Below are positions 33,780 to 45,534 of a stretch of 64,000 nucleotides of DNA, piece after piece. Origin of the DNA: Sambucus nigra. Taxonomy: Eukaryota; Streptophyta; Magnoliopsida; Dipsacales; Adoxaceae. Both the position numbers and the translations under genes were made by a program. A model generated the notes under the pieces. The model saw nothing but the letters and a program-made list of their open reading frames with translations, ran no database searches and was not told the origin of the DNA. The stretch is taken from contig OX422213.1 of assembly GCA_949130495.1 (NCBI GenBank), positions 52,524,284-52,588,283 of the forward strand. Direction: 5' to 3'. The first letter of the stretch is position 1. Every line of letters begins with the position of its first letter.

Positions 33780-34995
33780 CATCGACACTCTCGATCCAAG
33801 AGACGAGACAAAACTGAAGAAGGGTGAAGTCGCGGAAGAGGTAGAATCCATCATATTCACTGAGGATGAGCCGTAAAAAACCATCTAGATCGATAAGACC
33901 CTGAAAAAGGATGTTAAAGATGAGTTGATAAAACTTCTAAGGGAGAGACAAATCATATTTGCATGGATCCATGAGGACATGCCAGGGATAGATCCAAGTA
34001 TCTTCTGCCATAAAATGAATGTAGATGAAGAGATGAAACCAATCAAGCAGAGGAGGAGAATCTATTCTCGGGAGAAATATGAAGTGATCCGAGAAGAGGT
34101 AAAGAAATTAGAGAAAGCTGAGTTCATAAGAGAGGTGATCTACCCATAATGGCTGATAAATTCTATAATAGTATCTAAGACGAATGGGAAGGGGAGAATA
34201 TGCGTAGACTTCATAAATATGAACACAACTTGTCCCAAAGATAGCTTTCCTCTCCCAAGGATCGATCAAATGGTGGATGCCACGGCCGATCATGAGATGA
34301 TGAGCTTCATGGATGCCTATTCAGGCTGTAACCAAATTTTTATGGACCTGGACGATGCTGCATAGACATCAGTAATTACTAACAAAAGGACCTATTGTTA
34401 TAAGGTCATGCTTTTCGACCTGAAGAACGCCAGGGAAACATATCAGAGGTTGGTAAATAAGATATTTGAAGACCACATAGGGAAAATCATGGAGGTATAT
34501 GTTGACGACATGCTAATAAAGAGCCTCAAGGCCGACACTCCTATTGCCGACCTTAAGTAAACTTTTAATACTATGGATGAGTACCGAATGAAACTCAACT
34601 CTAGGAAGTGTGTTTTTAACGTGCAGGAAGGTAAATTTTTGGGTTTTATTATGAATCAATGGGGGATTGAGGCCAACCCCGAGAAGATTAAAGCTTTGAT
34701 GGAGATAAAGACTCCAAAAACCATAAAAGATATTCAGAGGTTGACTGGATGAGTAGCGATGTTGAATAGATTTGTGTCGAGAGCAACATACAAGTGTCTA
34801 CCATTCTTTAAAATGTTGAGAAAGTCCTTCGAATAGAGTGAAAAATGTGAGAGAGCCTTGTAGGAGTTAAAGGCTTATCTTGGCTCACCACTTTTGTTAT
34901 CCCGGTCTGTTCAAAGGGAAAGGTTATATATGTATCTGGCCATGTTAGAGTCAGCCATCAGTGTAACCATTGTACGAGATGAAGATGGTCATACT
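33780..34995 (+). pseudogene. Element F reverse transcriptase
   Basis: Starts with MPGIDPSIFCHKMNV and REKYEVIREEVKKLEKAEF (33925-34149). After a TAA it continues with RICVDFINMNTTCPKDSFPL, FMDAYSGCNQIFMD and YVDDMLIKSL (YVDD codons 34498-34509), then MKLNSRKCVF and KFLGFIMNQWGIEANPEKIK. Several TAG/TAA stops interrupt one otherwise steady frame. The active-site Asp pair is kept but the gene is dead. Confidence 0.82.
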
Positions 34996-34999
34996 TATA

Positions 35000-35720
35000 G
35001 ACTTTCCTCTTAGACAGGTCATCCATAATCCTGAGAAATCGGATAGGTTAATGGCCTGGTCAATAGATTTGGGAGAATTTGACATTATCTATTAGCCGAG
35101 TTCACCTGGGACTAGGCCGATAATGAAACATTGATAAACCCAACACTAGAGCCAGAAAAAGCAAGCGAAAGCCCGACTAAGGCCGAGACGAGCATGACAA
35201 GAGGTAGAGTGACTAAAAATAAAGAAGATATATATCTTTTCAATTACGGGACCCTAGAGGAAGGTACTTTTTCCAAAGAAGGTATTATTTGGAATTTATT
35301 TATTGATGGATCTTCATGCAAAGAGAGAAGTGGAGCAGGCTTGATCTAATCGACCCCAAATGGTGCTAACATCGAATATGCTCTGAGATTCAGTTTTAAG
35401 GCTTCCAACAACGAGTCCGAGTATGAAGCTCTTTTGGAAAGACTCTCCCTCTCCAGAACATTAAATGTCGGCCAAGTCGTTGTTCATAGTGACTCCAGGC
35501 TGGTAATGAATTAGATATTGGGAGCATATGAGGCCAAGGATGATAGAATAGCCAAGTACCTAGAAAGGGTAAAGGTAGTGCTAAAAAATTTCAAGAAGGT
35601 GAAGCAGAAAAGGATCCCTCGTCTAGACAACAGCTGAGCCAATGCCTTAGCGTGAATAGCCTCCATCACCGGGACATAGATCAGAAGGACGGTGCCTATG
35701 GAGATCGTACTCTAACCGAC
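35000..35720 (+). pseudogene. Element F RNase H
   Basis: IIWNLFIDGSSCKERSGAGL (first Asp) in 35131-35349, then KASNNESEYEALLERLSL (Glu) and VVVHSDSRLVMN (second Asp) near 35395-35510, and a mutated NALA box at about 35640. TAA and TAG stops interrupt it. A match to G at 59700-60080. Confidence 0.75.
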
Positions 35721-35749
35721 CATTGAAGAAGAGGATAACACGATAGAGT

Positions 35750-36703
35750 TTTTCTTAAACCTCAACCTAGGAGCTTCATGGATGGACCCCATCATCCGAT
35801 ATATCAGAGATGGGGAGTTACCCAATCCAAAAGCTGAGAGGAGGAAATTGATAAATAAGCGGCAAAGTTCTCCATCATAGGAGACATCCTGTATAAGAAG
35901 GGATTACTCGTTCCCTACCCCGATGTGTCCATCCGATTGAGGTGGAGTATATCTTGAAGGATGTGCATGAGGGATCTTGATCCAGTCACATAGGAGGGAG
36001 ATTGCTGGCAAAGAGAATTTCCACCCAAAGGTATTGGTGGCTGACCTTGGCTAAGAATGCGACTAGTTAGGTGAAAAAAATATGATAAGTGCTAAAGATT
36101 CGCCAGCATCCCTCATCAACCTCACTAACCTCTGACTTCCACCACTTCCCCTTGGCCATTTGTAATTTTGGGGATTGACTTGGTAGGACCATTGCCAAGG
36201 GCTATAGGTAACTACCGATATCTGATAGTGGCGATTGATTATTTTTCTAAATGGGTGGAGGCCGAGGACATGATCACCATAACAGAGAGGAAGACCTTCT
36301 AATTTATTTGGAAGAACATCATTTGATAATATGTCCTACCTAACACTTTGATCTCAAATAATGGGAAGCAGTTCAAGAACATATCCTTTGAGACTTACTG
36401 TGAGAGGATCGACATTAAGCAGTTCTTTTCAACTCCAGGCCGACCCCAAGAAAAGGGTCAAACTGAGGTGACAAATAGAAAAATCCTTTATAGGATCAAG
36501 AAAAAATAAGATGATGCCAAAGGACGATGGACAAAAAAGGTGCATGCCATCCTATGGGCCTACAGGACGACAGAGAGAACGCTAACAGAGGAGATACCGT
36601 TTATGATTGCCTATGGTTCAAAGACCGTGGTGCCTACAGAGATCGGAGTTCCAACTCACAGAGTCTAGACTTACGACCCAGAGGAGAATATTGTAGAGAA
36701 ATT
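35750..36703 (+). pseudogene. Element F integrase, main part
   Basis: Core motifs are visible despite stops: GIDLVGPLPRAIGNYRYLIV (about 36170-36230), DYFSKWVEAEDMITITERKT, ISNNGKQFKN (36350, where a catalytic Asp reads Asn) and STPGRPQEKGQTEVTNRKIL (Glu). It runs to THRV and YDPEEN, where the CACTA element interrupts. A further 60 codons remain at 42296-42475 (LDLIEERREDAEVRKDAISR, then LVLKKT and LHKNWH). Confidence 0.75.
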
Positions 36704-37030
36704 CACTACTAGAAATAGACATTTTTATGACGGGGAAAAAGGGTCATAAAAGGTTATTTATGACAGTTTTCAAAGCTTTAAAAACCGTCATAATGTTGTG
36801 TGTCATAATAAATTGGTATTGACAAAACCGTCATAACAAACCATCCTATTACGATAGTTTTTTGTACAAACCGTCATTAATAATATTGTTGTGTGTCTTA
36901 ATAAAATTGGTGTTGACAAAACTGTCATAACAAACCATCCTATTATGACAATTTTTCGTACAAACCGTCATAAAAGGCACCTATTGCGACGGTTAATTTG
37001 TTAATTATAATGATAACGTACATAAAATAG
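36704..37030. repeat. CACTA left subterminal repeats
   Basis: AAACCGTCATAA-like words recur about every 30-60 bases in both orientations, and a segment of about 120 bp (TTGTGTGTCATAATAAATTG onward, near 36853 region) is duplicated in tandem. Similar words fill 42100-42295. Such repeats bind the transposase-associated protein in known CACTA elements. Confidence 0.8.
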
Positions 37031-38448
37031 TCATAAAATATATCCATTTTTATATGTGAACTGTAAACCATCACAAAAGTTTTTTTCCTTTCTTTTTTGC
37101 ATTGTACTATTCAAATATCCCAAACATGTAATGCATAAAACTATGATTTGCAAATTCAAAGCATAAATTTCCATACTCAAAGTAGCAAATTCCAAGTACC
37201 AATATGACTTGAATAATAAGTATAAAAATTGTCATTAATATTTGAAATTAAAAAAAATAAATATACACCAACAGTTTTCCAATTGACTTCTAAACAACTC
37301 ACAAACAAAAAGATATCTAAAACGACCTATACTATAGACATAAAAACTAGAAAATTAAACTGCAACATTAGCTCCATTCGTGTAGCATGGAAACCCAATT
37401 TAGCAACAACTACATCGGATACGTAATCAACAACAACGGGATTGATATCTGAACAAAAGAAGAAAACAAATAGCAGTTAACAACTAAAACATATTAACCA
37501 TATAAAGAATATAGCTCAAACAATAATGATACTCTAATATAATATCAAGCATCAAAAAATAAACTTTTGCATAATTTTAAAGATAAATTTCACTTCATTC
37601 TTTATTAAGGCGTGGAAGAGATAAATGGGAAAAGTATCATGAAAATTTCAACAGAATTTCCTTTGTTTTTTAATAATCCAAAATAATAACATTTTTAACC
37701 AACCACCATATTCACCATCAATAATAATATAAAACCCACCCTGCTTATTAAGCATCAACAACAACAATATAAATCCCACCCCGAGCATCATTCATTATCA
37801 ATAATAATAAAATAAATACCACCCTGGACATTCACAATCAACAACAATATAAAAGCCCAAACAGACAACACAATTAAACATTTGCAAAATCTCAAAGTTA
37901 ATTTTTACTTCATTCTTTTTTAACGCAGGGAAGAGATAAATGGGGAAGGTTTAGTGAAAATTTCGACAGATTTTCCTTTATTTTTTTAATAATCCAAAAT
38001 TAAACATGACATGTTTAACCAAAAATAATATAAATCCCAACCCAGGCATTTACCTTCAACAAAATAAAGCCCACCCCGGGCATTCAACATCATCATCAAC
38101 AATAACGATAATATAAATCTCACCCCGTCCATTCACTAACAACATTATTCTTAACATCATATTTTTATAGTGTTTTGATAATATTAACTGCGATTTTTGT
38201 TATATTTTCATGTATAGTATTTTGATTCTCTTTATTAAACATTATTAACATCGACACGAAGTAATTAATTAGATTGAAGAAAAAAGGTGCCATATCAACC
38301 TTATGGTCAATTTTGTAAATAATGAGTGATCAACAATAGTAGGAACCCCGATATCATTAAAAGATGCCATATCAACCTTATGGTCATATCCTAGATGAAA
38401 TCCCATCATTGTAGCAAATGGTACAATCATTGTAGAAACAAGAGTGAT
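37031..38448. other. CACTA interior, left: AT-rich with a two-copy duplication
   Basis: About 37590-37860 and 37905-38130 are two diverged copies of one segment (CTTCATTCTTT, GGAAGAGATAAATGGG, TAATAATCCAAAAT). A possible exon on the minus strand ends near 37440 (before CAG at 37442-37455), spelling a short coding-like run to 37340, but no family is recognised. The plus frame 37229-37426 lacks support. Confidence 0.5.
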
Positions 38449-38802
38449 TTATTGCACAACAACATAGTGATTTGCTTGACCTATATAAACAAGAGTGATT
38501 TGTTGCTCTATAAAACTCCGGATATCAGGCAAACAAAAATCTGGATCCATGTGTTGATAGCCTCTGATTAGGATGATACTTAAAGCTGTTAGAACCAACT
38601 TCCTTCCCGCATGTACATGTACATAGTTACGCTCACTTATGCTGTTAATATGAACATGTATGGATGCATCTGTTCCTATTCTGCTCTTTTCCTCTAAAGA
38701 TATCAACTCACTCTCACTAAGGTAATCTGGAGGTGCCACGAAGTGTAAACACCTAGATTTAGGCCTTTGAATACTAAGTATGCCGGGTGTGCCTGCAAAC
38801 AA
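38449..38802 (-). CDS. Unrecognised 117-codon reading frame inside the CACTA element
   Basis: Starts MFAGTPGILSIQRPKSRCLH and continues with APPDYLSESELISLEEKSRI and HVHAGRKLVLTALSIILIRG. Its amino-acid composition is ordinary, not low-complexity, in strongly AT-rich surroundings, so it may be an exon of the element's own gene or a captured host fragment. The frame opens upstream of the ATG near a CAG (possible acceptor), but exon limits are uncertain. No family recognised. Confidence 0.4.
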   Translation of the reverse strand: MFAGTPGILSIQRPKSRCLHFVAPPDYLSESELISLEEKSRIGTDASIHVHINSISERNYVHVHAGRKLVLTALSIILIRGYQHMDPDFCLPDIRSFIEQQITLVYIGQANHYVVVQ

Positions 38803-39119
38803 TAAAATGTAACTATGTTAGTTACAATAAAGAATGTGGGGCACAATGTTATTTTCATAAAAATTTACTTACTAGTACTAACATGTAAAAAATCATTCTA
38901 AACCTAATATAGTTTAACTAAGAAAACACATGTGCCGATCAAGTAGTAGGTACAAAATGTATGACTCATATATAGTCCAGAGTTGAGGAAAATAATAATA
39001 GAAGCCCAGAGTAAAAAAATCATTTCATACAGGGTAATATGTTTTAAATTTAAAAAAAATCAAAAAGAAAATTGAAGTCAATTGTACTTTTAAATGTATG
39101 TGATCTTTGAGATTGAACT

Positions 39120-39773
39120 TGTGATCATTTAGACCATCCTCTATGATGCTCCTGAATCTCTTTGAGTTTATTTCTAGCCATATCAATATTGAACATGGTC
39201 AAAAGTACTTTTATTCCAAAGCTTGAGGTCTCTTTTAACACCCTTTAGCTTATGAACAAGCTTAATCATAGGGCAGCATATCATATGAACATAATTGTAA
39301 GAATTAGAAACCATATCCATGAAATTAGGATGAGAGATACATATGGCTTTGAATCTAAAAGGGGATGGGCCAAGATAATTTTTAAGGCAAGAGAATAAAA
39401 GGGTTGAATGGTCTATTATAGATCTTGGGAACACTTCAACACAATAGTTAATCTAATTGTCAAACCAATCTTGGGAACAAAGAGCACTATCTAATCTTTC
39501 CTAAACATGATTGTAGGCATAGTTTCCTCTAGCCCATCTAAACAAGGACCCTTGGATATTAGGATGTATGAGATGGCAGGTATCTATTAAGGCTTGGAAT
39601 TCAGCCCAAGATATTCTGGATGGAAAATTTCCACCTATCTTCTCATGAGCCCCACAGATGTAATTGAAGTCTCCAAATATCATGAAAGGACCAGTCAATG
39701 TTGAAATATCATGAAAGAGATAAAGCAAGAAAATAAAAAGAAAGAAACTGCATAAACTAGCATGCGCCCCCAA
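39120..39773 (-). pseudogene. LINE endonuclease-domain fragment within the CACTA element
   Basis: The upstream block (39501-39773) has FMIFGDFNYICGAHEKIGGN and GSLFRWARGNYAYNHV, the GDFN and substrate-contact region of plant L1-type LINE endonucleases. The downstream block (39183-39434) has FPRSIIDHSTLLF, the SDH-like end motif reading as IDH, and LKLWNKSTFDHVQ, the usual link toward RT. A stop lies between them. No RT, 5' end or poly-A tail is seen, so it is an internal fragment trapped or captured by the transposon. Confidence 0.72.
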
Positions 39774-42100
39774 ACAACAAATGCTTATAGTATTGAGAAA
39801 ATTACTTAGGGGTAGTGATGCTTACGGAATTTTCAAGTTCTAAACAACAAATGCTTATGGAATTTTCAAGCTTAGAATTTCTAAAGTTTAAGATAGTGTA
39901 GTGATGGAAGACTATAATATATTCATTACCATATGCCGCCGTATACTTGGGGTCACCCTATCTTCTGGAATCTGCAATTAAATAGAAAAATAAAAGGATC
40001 ATATTAGTGCGTATTATTAAAGTTATGATCTACGCTAACCCGTACATTATCTCAAATTTTCACCTTATTTAAGTGAAATTGATTTGAAATAAGAACATTT
40101 TCCTATTATAAATCTCAATACGACCCTTACTAATTGTTGTTTGGGAGGGGGGTACATAGTTGTTATCAAAGCAAAGAGATAAATGATTGTGTATATATTT
40201 TGTAAGGACATGTCAATAAGGACAAAATACATAAACAAAGCAAGCTTGCACTCAATTAAACAATCCGTTATGTAATAAACCTAGAAGAAGACACCCTTTT
40301 AAAGAGGTAGGTGGTACATAGTTATTAGCGAAGCAAAGATACGAATGATTATGTATATATTTTGCAAGCGCATGTCAATAAGGACAAATTATGTAAACAA
40401 ATCAAGCCTGAGCACTGAATTGAACTAGTCATTATCTAATAAATCTAGAAGAAGAGTACCCTTTGAGGAGGCAGATGACAACGTACAAAGGCCAATTTAA
40501 AAATTATAATTTACTATGACTATTATATTCAATTCCGTAAAAAAATATAAATAGGGAAGAAAGCGATCAAATTCTAGTAAATATTGGACCACATAAGAGG
40601 TAGAACAAAATATAAACCATATAGGTTTAGGATTATCGAACCAAATTTGGGCGTCGATGTTGGGCAAATGCTAAGAAAACATCATCCTCAACCTTCAAAT
40701 ATAAGTACTACAAGATTATTGATAATGTAAAGAAAATTAATATAATCATAAAAAGTAAGGAAAAAAATAATGAGATGAATGAACTTTCAATGAATATGTA
40801 AGAAATTATACGCATGTTGTAGATGTGGTGTAACTGAAACCCCCTAACAATGTATAATCCATTCACCTAACAACGTTTTGATATGATAATCATTTTACAT
40901 AAGAAAAAATTAAAGAAAATTTTAACTTCAAATGTCCATTATTGTAAGTTACATGAGAAGTTCACATAACACAATCTGCAATTTATTTTTTGATATGTTC
41001 GGAATTTTAAGCAGACAAAAAACATAACTAACAAAATAGAGCATACTCAGTAATAAATTTTTACTTCAACATAAATTAACTATAATGTGTTCATCAGGAA
41101 AAAAATGGTATTTTCACAGGACTTAACTGAAAAAGCATTCTTGAAAGTAAACCTTTGAATTGCAAATTTTAATTCATCCAAGCATCACAATGCATTTGAG
41201 AGTAACTTTACATTTTAAATAAATTATAAATGGATAATACTCACAAGTTGTATACCATCATGAAATGGTTTCCTACAATCGAAAATCTCTGAATCAGATA
41301 CAATTTCACTAGGGGTTTTAATATCTAAGCTAAAGTGAAAAGGTACTTTTTAAGTTTTACCAATAAACTCCAATAAACTATTGTTAATGTAAGAAACAAC
41401 ATAAAGTAGACATTTTATCGCCAATACGCCCTTCTCGAAACTTTTTGGATATGTGTTTTAGTGAAACATAGGGATCATTGAAACAAAAAATTCATGACTC
41501 ATGGGAATTCTTTCATTAAAAATAGGATATAGGTATGTTTCTTGCTAAGACTGGAGTGCAGGCTCTAAATTGAGATTCACAAAAAAATGTTGATTTCTAC
41601 ACGAATTACACTAATCCTAAATTTCTTCATTTTTGACTTGTTTAAAGTTATTAAATCCAAAATCAATACACTACGATTCAAATCATGTAACCCATGAGAA
41701 GAACCCAAATCTCTATTAAACCAAAATAACAACATAGATCTAATAAGAAATCATGTGACTAAACTTGAATCTGTTAACACCATTAACAATATATAGATCT
41801 ACCATTAAAAATGAACAAAAAAAAGATAAAGAGAGAATGAAAATAGAGGGAGGGTAAGTGACGTGACGTTAACCTTTGTGTGTGTTAAGGGGTATGTGAG
41901 AGAGAGAAACCTCGCCGAAGACTACAATCATCTAGAGATGGACTCCAAAATCAGAGATAGGGCTTGAATTTGGGATAGGGTTGCGTTTTTTTTCATTTCT
42001 CTCCTAGGCGCACTTGGATGAAAATTGGGCGGGGAAAGTTTGCGGGTGATAAAAAAATCCGTCGTATAAATATCATCTGTCTTGGTTAATACAGAAAACT
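39774..42100. other. CACTA interior, right: non-coding with local duplications
   Basis: AT-rich. Two tandem copies of a segment of about 170 bp begin at GGTACATAGTTGTTATCAAA (40150) and GGTACATAGTTATTAGCGAA (40313), each containing TGTCAATAAGGACAAA. Near 41880-42010 there is GA-rich, less AT-rich sequence, possibly a promoter or first exon for a minus-strand element gene. No supported ORF. Confidence 0.5.
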
Positions 42101-42295
42101 GTCATTTAATGTGTTGTTTTACACGACTCTTTAAAATAAAAAGTAATGTAAAATAGTTCTAATTAATATTTAATGTCTATTTTTTTAAAAAACTGTCATA
42201 ATGGTAACACTATCATAATTTTAATGACATTTTTGTGTAAATCGTCATTAAGTCAATTTTAAAAATCGTCATATAAGGGTCATTTTCTTATAGTG

Positions 42296-42475
42296 AGACT
42301 TTATCTTGACTTAATTGAAGAAAGAAGAGAGGATGCTGAGGTTAGGAAAGATGCTATTAGCAGAGAACAAAAAAAATTCTACAATAAAAGGGCAAAGGCC
42401 AAGCCGATACCTACTGGGGACTTAGTGTTGAAAAAGACTTGGCAAAAACTGAATAAACTCCATAAAAATTGGCAT
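42296..42475 (+). pseudogene. Element F integrase, downstream piece
   Basis: Continues the integrase interrupted by the CACTA element: LDLIEERREDAEVRKDAISR, then LVLKKTWQKLNKLHKNWH. In G the equivalent (61126-61300) proceeds into GPYKMIEEVVPGTYRLENL. Here it breaks off at 42475 into an LTR fragment. Confidence 0.82.
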
Positions 42476-42870
42476 TATAGACACCATAATCTCCCTAAGT
42501 CTCCCCTTAGGTCCCTAGCACCTCTCAATCTCACTGCAAACCCTAGGTCGAACTCCGAGTACCGATCAAGAGTCCATCAAGCGCCCTCGGGCCTCGTTTG
42601 ACTCTGATCAACTCTATCGTCAGAACAAAATATCTTTGAATTTTTGAAGGGCTATGAATACCCTTTCCAGCGGGCTGCCTCATGTGCGAATCGAGATAAA
42701 GGTTCGGACAAACGAACCATTTTACTATAAAAAATTAATTCGGAGGCCACTGGGCACTCTCGGGCCCCGATTTGACCCCAATCAACTTCACCGTCAGAGT
42801 TGAATCTCTTTGAATCTTGAAAGGGTACTGAACCCCCTATCCAACGGTCTACCCCATGCACGAAACAGCA
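42476..42870 (+). repeat. 5'-terminal fragment of an Ogre/Tat A-type LTR, plus orientation
   Basis: Starts TATAGACACCATAATCTCCC, matching the reverse complement of element A's LTR right end (TGTAGACACC at 28902). It stays collinear for about 395 bp to ACGAAACAGCA, equivalent to about 28680. Its first dinucleotide TG has become TA. It ends abruptly at element G's LTR sequence. The frame 42652-42861 is incidental. Confidence 0.82.
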
Positions 42871-44559
42871 ACCCCATCCCAGGCCGACGTTATAACTCCA
42901 CCTGCCTTACCTCAGACTTCTACTAAGCCGAGACCATCATAAATAACCTCTGATTCTGTAGCAGCCAAACTTCACCAACCTCATACTCTTCCAGGCCGAG
43001 ATTGGTGCCAATCGAAGACAGCCGAGCCTTTACTCGCATATGTGTGGCTAAGAACACGTGTACTAAATCAGCTATAACAAATCAATCCCCTCACGTGGGG
43101 GAATATTTTATCATCATTCTCTACATGTGCCAGTGACAGATGTCTTCATTGGATTGGCTAGATCAACACACACATGCTCATTACATGCATGGGGGTGAAT
43201 TACACCCCCCACACACTATATATGCTTGCCTACTCCTACATGGAGGGGGATCGAAGATTAACAACCCTAACTGAAACTCTGTCTAGCTACACAGTAGAGA
43301 GAGAAAGCTTGAGAGATTGTATCCATGGCAGTATTTTAAATAGCTCGCTATCGCGAACGCAATAGCCCACAATTGCTTTTTGAGACGAGAAAAGGCAACG
43401 CAAATGGGTCTGCTAATTGGGAGACTGCTGTTGCGTTCGCTATTGGGCGCAATTTGGTGCAATTTAGGGCAAAAGTGCGCAAACCTACGCTATAGCCGCG
43501 CGATGCATGCTTTTTTAAACCCTATGGCTTACTAAAAAGGTGTCGTTTTGGCAAGTACAAAGGTTTAAAAAAAATGAAAACACTTCTTATTCACTTTTGA
43601 AAATGCCGATCTAAAAAAAACCTCCTTATTATAGTTTTGACAGCCCCAACTTAACAAAACCCTTCCTCAATCACTTTTAACAACCCCGATCTTGAAAACC
43701 AGAATAAAAACCTCATTAACAGTACTCTGGACTCTTCCTTTTACAATTTGGCCGCCACGATCCAAAATAAAAACCTCATTAATAGGGATCCAGACTCTTC
43801 CTTCCAGTGTTTGGCAGCCCCGATCCAACTTTGGTAAAAATTTACATAGTTCTTTTTTTATTTTTTATGTTTTACAATTTTTGAAAAAACTCATTTGGTG
43901 TTAATTTATTCTTGAAACTTCATGCCTTTGAGATTTTTGGAACAATATGGTCCTATTTTTGGAACCATATGGTCCTATTGGTGTTTTATTTGGAATGTTG
44001 TAGCACTATATGGCTTTATGACTATATTTGAAATGATTTGGATCTATGAAGCACCGATTCTTCAAAACACCCGCCGCACCCGCACTCTCAATGAATAGCT
44101 GCACCCATGCCTTATTTTGTCAAATCGCCGAATCCTTACCTCGCACCCTCATTTGCATCCCGCCGCACCCTTGCTTCATAGATTTGGAGTGATTGTTTGA
44201 GCTTATTTATTTATTTATATTTTTTACATGTTTTTCAAATTAAAAATATGGAATGCACCAATTGCTTGCTCGATACGCGACGCGATTTGCGCGAGGCAAT
44301 TTCGGAGCCAAAACGCGACACCCTGCGCGACCGCGATTTGAAACATTGATCCATGGACATTAGTGCCTTACTGTGGTGACCTTAATTACTCACTTGCACA
44401 GTGGACGTAGGCCTAATTGGCTGAACCATTATATATTGGTGTTCATCCTCTTCTCCTCATCTCAATCTCTTATATTTAATATACTCTTGTGCTACCATTG
44501 TTATCGCTAATTTGAGCTTACGAACACCTTGAAGGGTGGTGCTGTTTCCAGCATCATCA
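42871..44559 (+). repeat. Element G 5' LTR, left-truncated and interrupted by a hAT element
   Basis: About 660 bp without the hAT insertion. It shares with F's LTR the AATTACACCCCCCACACACT block with a TATATATG box near 43220 and the GGCTGAACCATTATAT block near 44422. It ends GCATCATCA three bases before the PBS. The left part joins the A-type LTR fragment at 42870. Confidence 0.7.
43329..44348. mobile_element. Non-autonomous hAT element, 1020 bp
   Basis: The left end CAGTATTTTAAATAGC and the reverse complement of the right end, CAATGTTTCAAATCGC, are imperfect terminal inverted repeats. The perfect 8-bp duplication ATCCATGG (43321-43328 and 44349-44356) is the hAT signature. CG-rich GCGCGATTTGC/AATAGC words fill both ends, and two diverged copies of about 66 bp (AATAAAAACCTCATTAA...) lie at 43700-43830. 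No transposase. Confidence 0.92.
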
Positions 44560-44562
44560 TTT

Positions 44563-44580
44563 TGGCACCGTCTGTGGGAA
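44563..44580 (+). promoter_or_regulatory. Primer binding site of element G
   Basis: TGGCACCGTCTGTGGGAA, three bases after the LTR end CATCATCA. The TGGCRCCGT start is typical of plant gypsy elements. I do not assign the tRNA. Confidence 0.75.
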
Positions 44581-44734
44581 CGAGAAGCTATCTCTTCCTC
44601 ATTTTCTGCTTAACCCCATCGGAGACTCTCGTGGTGAACCAAGCCTCTCCCCTTGCGTGGAGTTGTTTCACCATTGAAAGAGGTCCATTAAGGTACAAAG
44701 CTCATCTACTCCACAAGCTCTTTAGTGTTAATGT

Positions 44735-45534
44735 ATGGCACCGAAGTTACCACCACCTCTTCCACCGCCTGGTGCTGGAGGACCCAGTTCCAGCCAGGCA
44801 CCACCTTAGTCCAAAATGGCGGAGGTGGCAGCAGCCTTGAGGTCTTTAGTTGCAACGCAACAAGCAATGAAGGAGCAATTTGCACAACTCAGTCAAAATA
44901 TGATGAGACCACCCGGGGTCTCACCGTAGATGATCACTCCGGTGTTGCTCAGCCCCATCCTGAATCCAGGGGACCACCCCAGGCACCGCAAAAAGACCAA
45001 CCTACACCTCATCTGAGGAGGGACGTTTTTGACCCTAGGCATTTGCATCTGGGGAGGCAAAGACACCCTTGCCCTGAGGATATGTATGGAGATTTGGAGG
45101 CAAAAGAGGTTCCAGAAGATTGTTGGGAGTCGTATGAGGTTTCAAATGACACAGTGCGTCCTATCTAGCGGAGCCGAGGTTGTGGAGACAGAAGAGGTAA
45201 AGAAGCCCAACAAAGAGGGTTAGCTTTTGAACAATTGAGTAGAGGGTCGGCCTTTGAAAGGCTCGGCCCAGTAAATGACCTAAGACAGAGGTTGTCCAGG
45301 TCGAGAAGTGCTGTCATCTCACAAAGGGAAGAGAGGGAACGTCGGCCTCATCAAGGCCGACCCCACATAGGATGAGGTAGGGACCAGGGAGATGTCAATA
45401 GTCGATGTTGTGCTACGGATGGGGAACCATCAGTCCACCCCTTGGAGGTGTACGGGGACAACCTCGGCCAGGCCGACATTGTAAGGCCATGGAATGATTC
45501 CATCCAACGTCTTGAGGAAAATATAGGAGACCTC
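44735..45534 (+). pseudogene. Element G gag, N-terminal part
   Basis: ATG 44735 begins MAPKLPPPLPPPGAGGPSSS, with TAG at 44807 and at 44927 in frame. The rest (MKEQFAQLSQNMMRPPG, later NDSIQRLEENIGDL) parallels F's 31203-32000. Element D interrupts at 45535 with duplication ACCTC. Confidence 0.78.

Larger units (their letters stand above)
36704..42295. mobile_element. CACTA transposon, 5.6 kb, no transposase recognised
   Basis: Left end CACTACTAGAAATAGAC; the right end's reverse complement is CACTATAAGAAAATGACC. These are typical plant CACTA termini. Subterminal GTCATAA words crowd both ends. F's integrase is continuous across it when compared with G near 61120. A 3-bp target duplication is not evident (ATT left, AGA right). 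The interior holds no TNP2-like transposase that I can see, only an unrecognised ORF, a LINE fragment and several local duplications, so it is probably non-autonomous. Confidence 0.82.
30190..42475 (+). mobile_element. Element F: decayed Tat-type Ty3/gypsy element split by a CACTA transposon
   Basis: Plus strand: LTR to about 31017, PBS 31021-31038, gag from 31203, protease, RT, RNase H, and integrase to 36703, resuming at 42296-42475. Protein fragments match element G domain by domain (for example FTSLPKNSIES and CEFHQDHGH), so they are one family. The integrase C-terminus and 3' LTR are missing; sequence switches at 42476 to an A-type LTR fragment. Very many stops mark it as older than G. 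The left LTR edge is approximate. Confidence 0.8.

Noticed and set aside
36695..42305. 3-bp target duplication for the CACTA element
   Set aside because: Flanks are ATT and AGA; no shift of the ends by one or two bases gives a match, so none is claimed.
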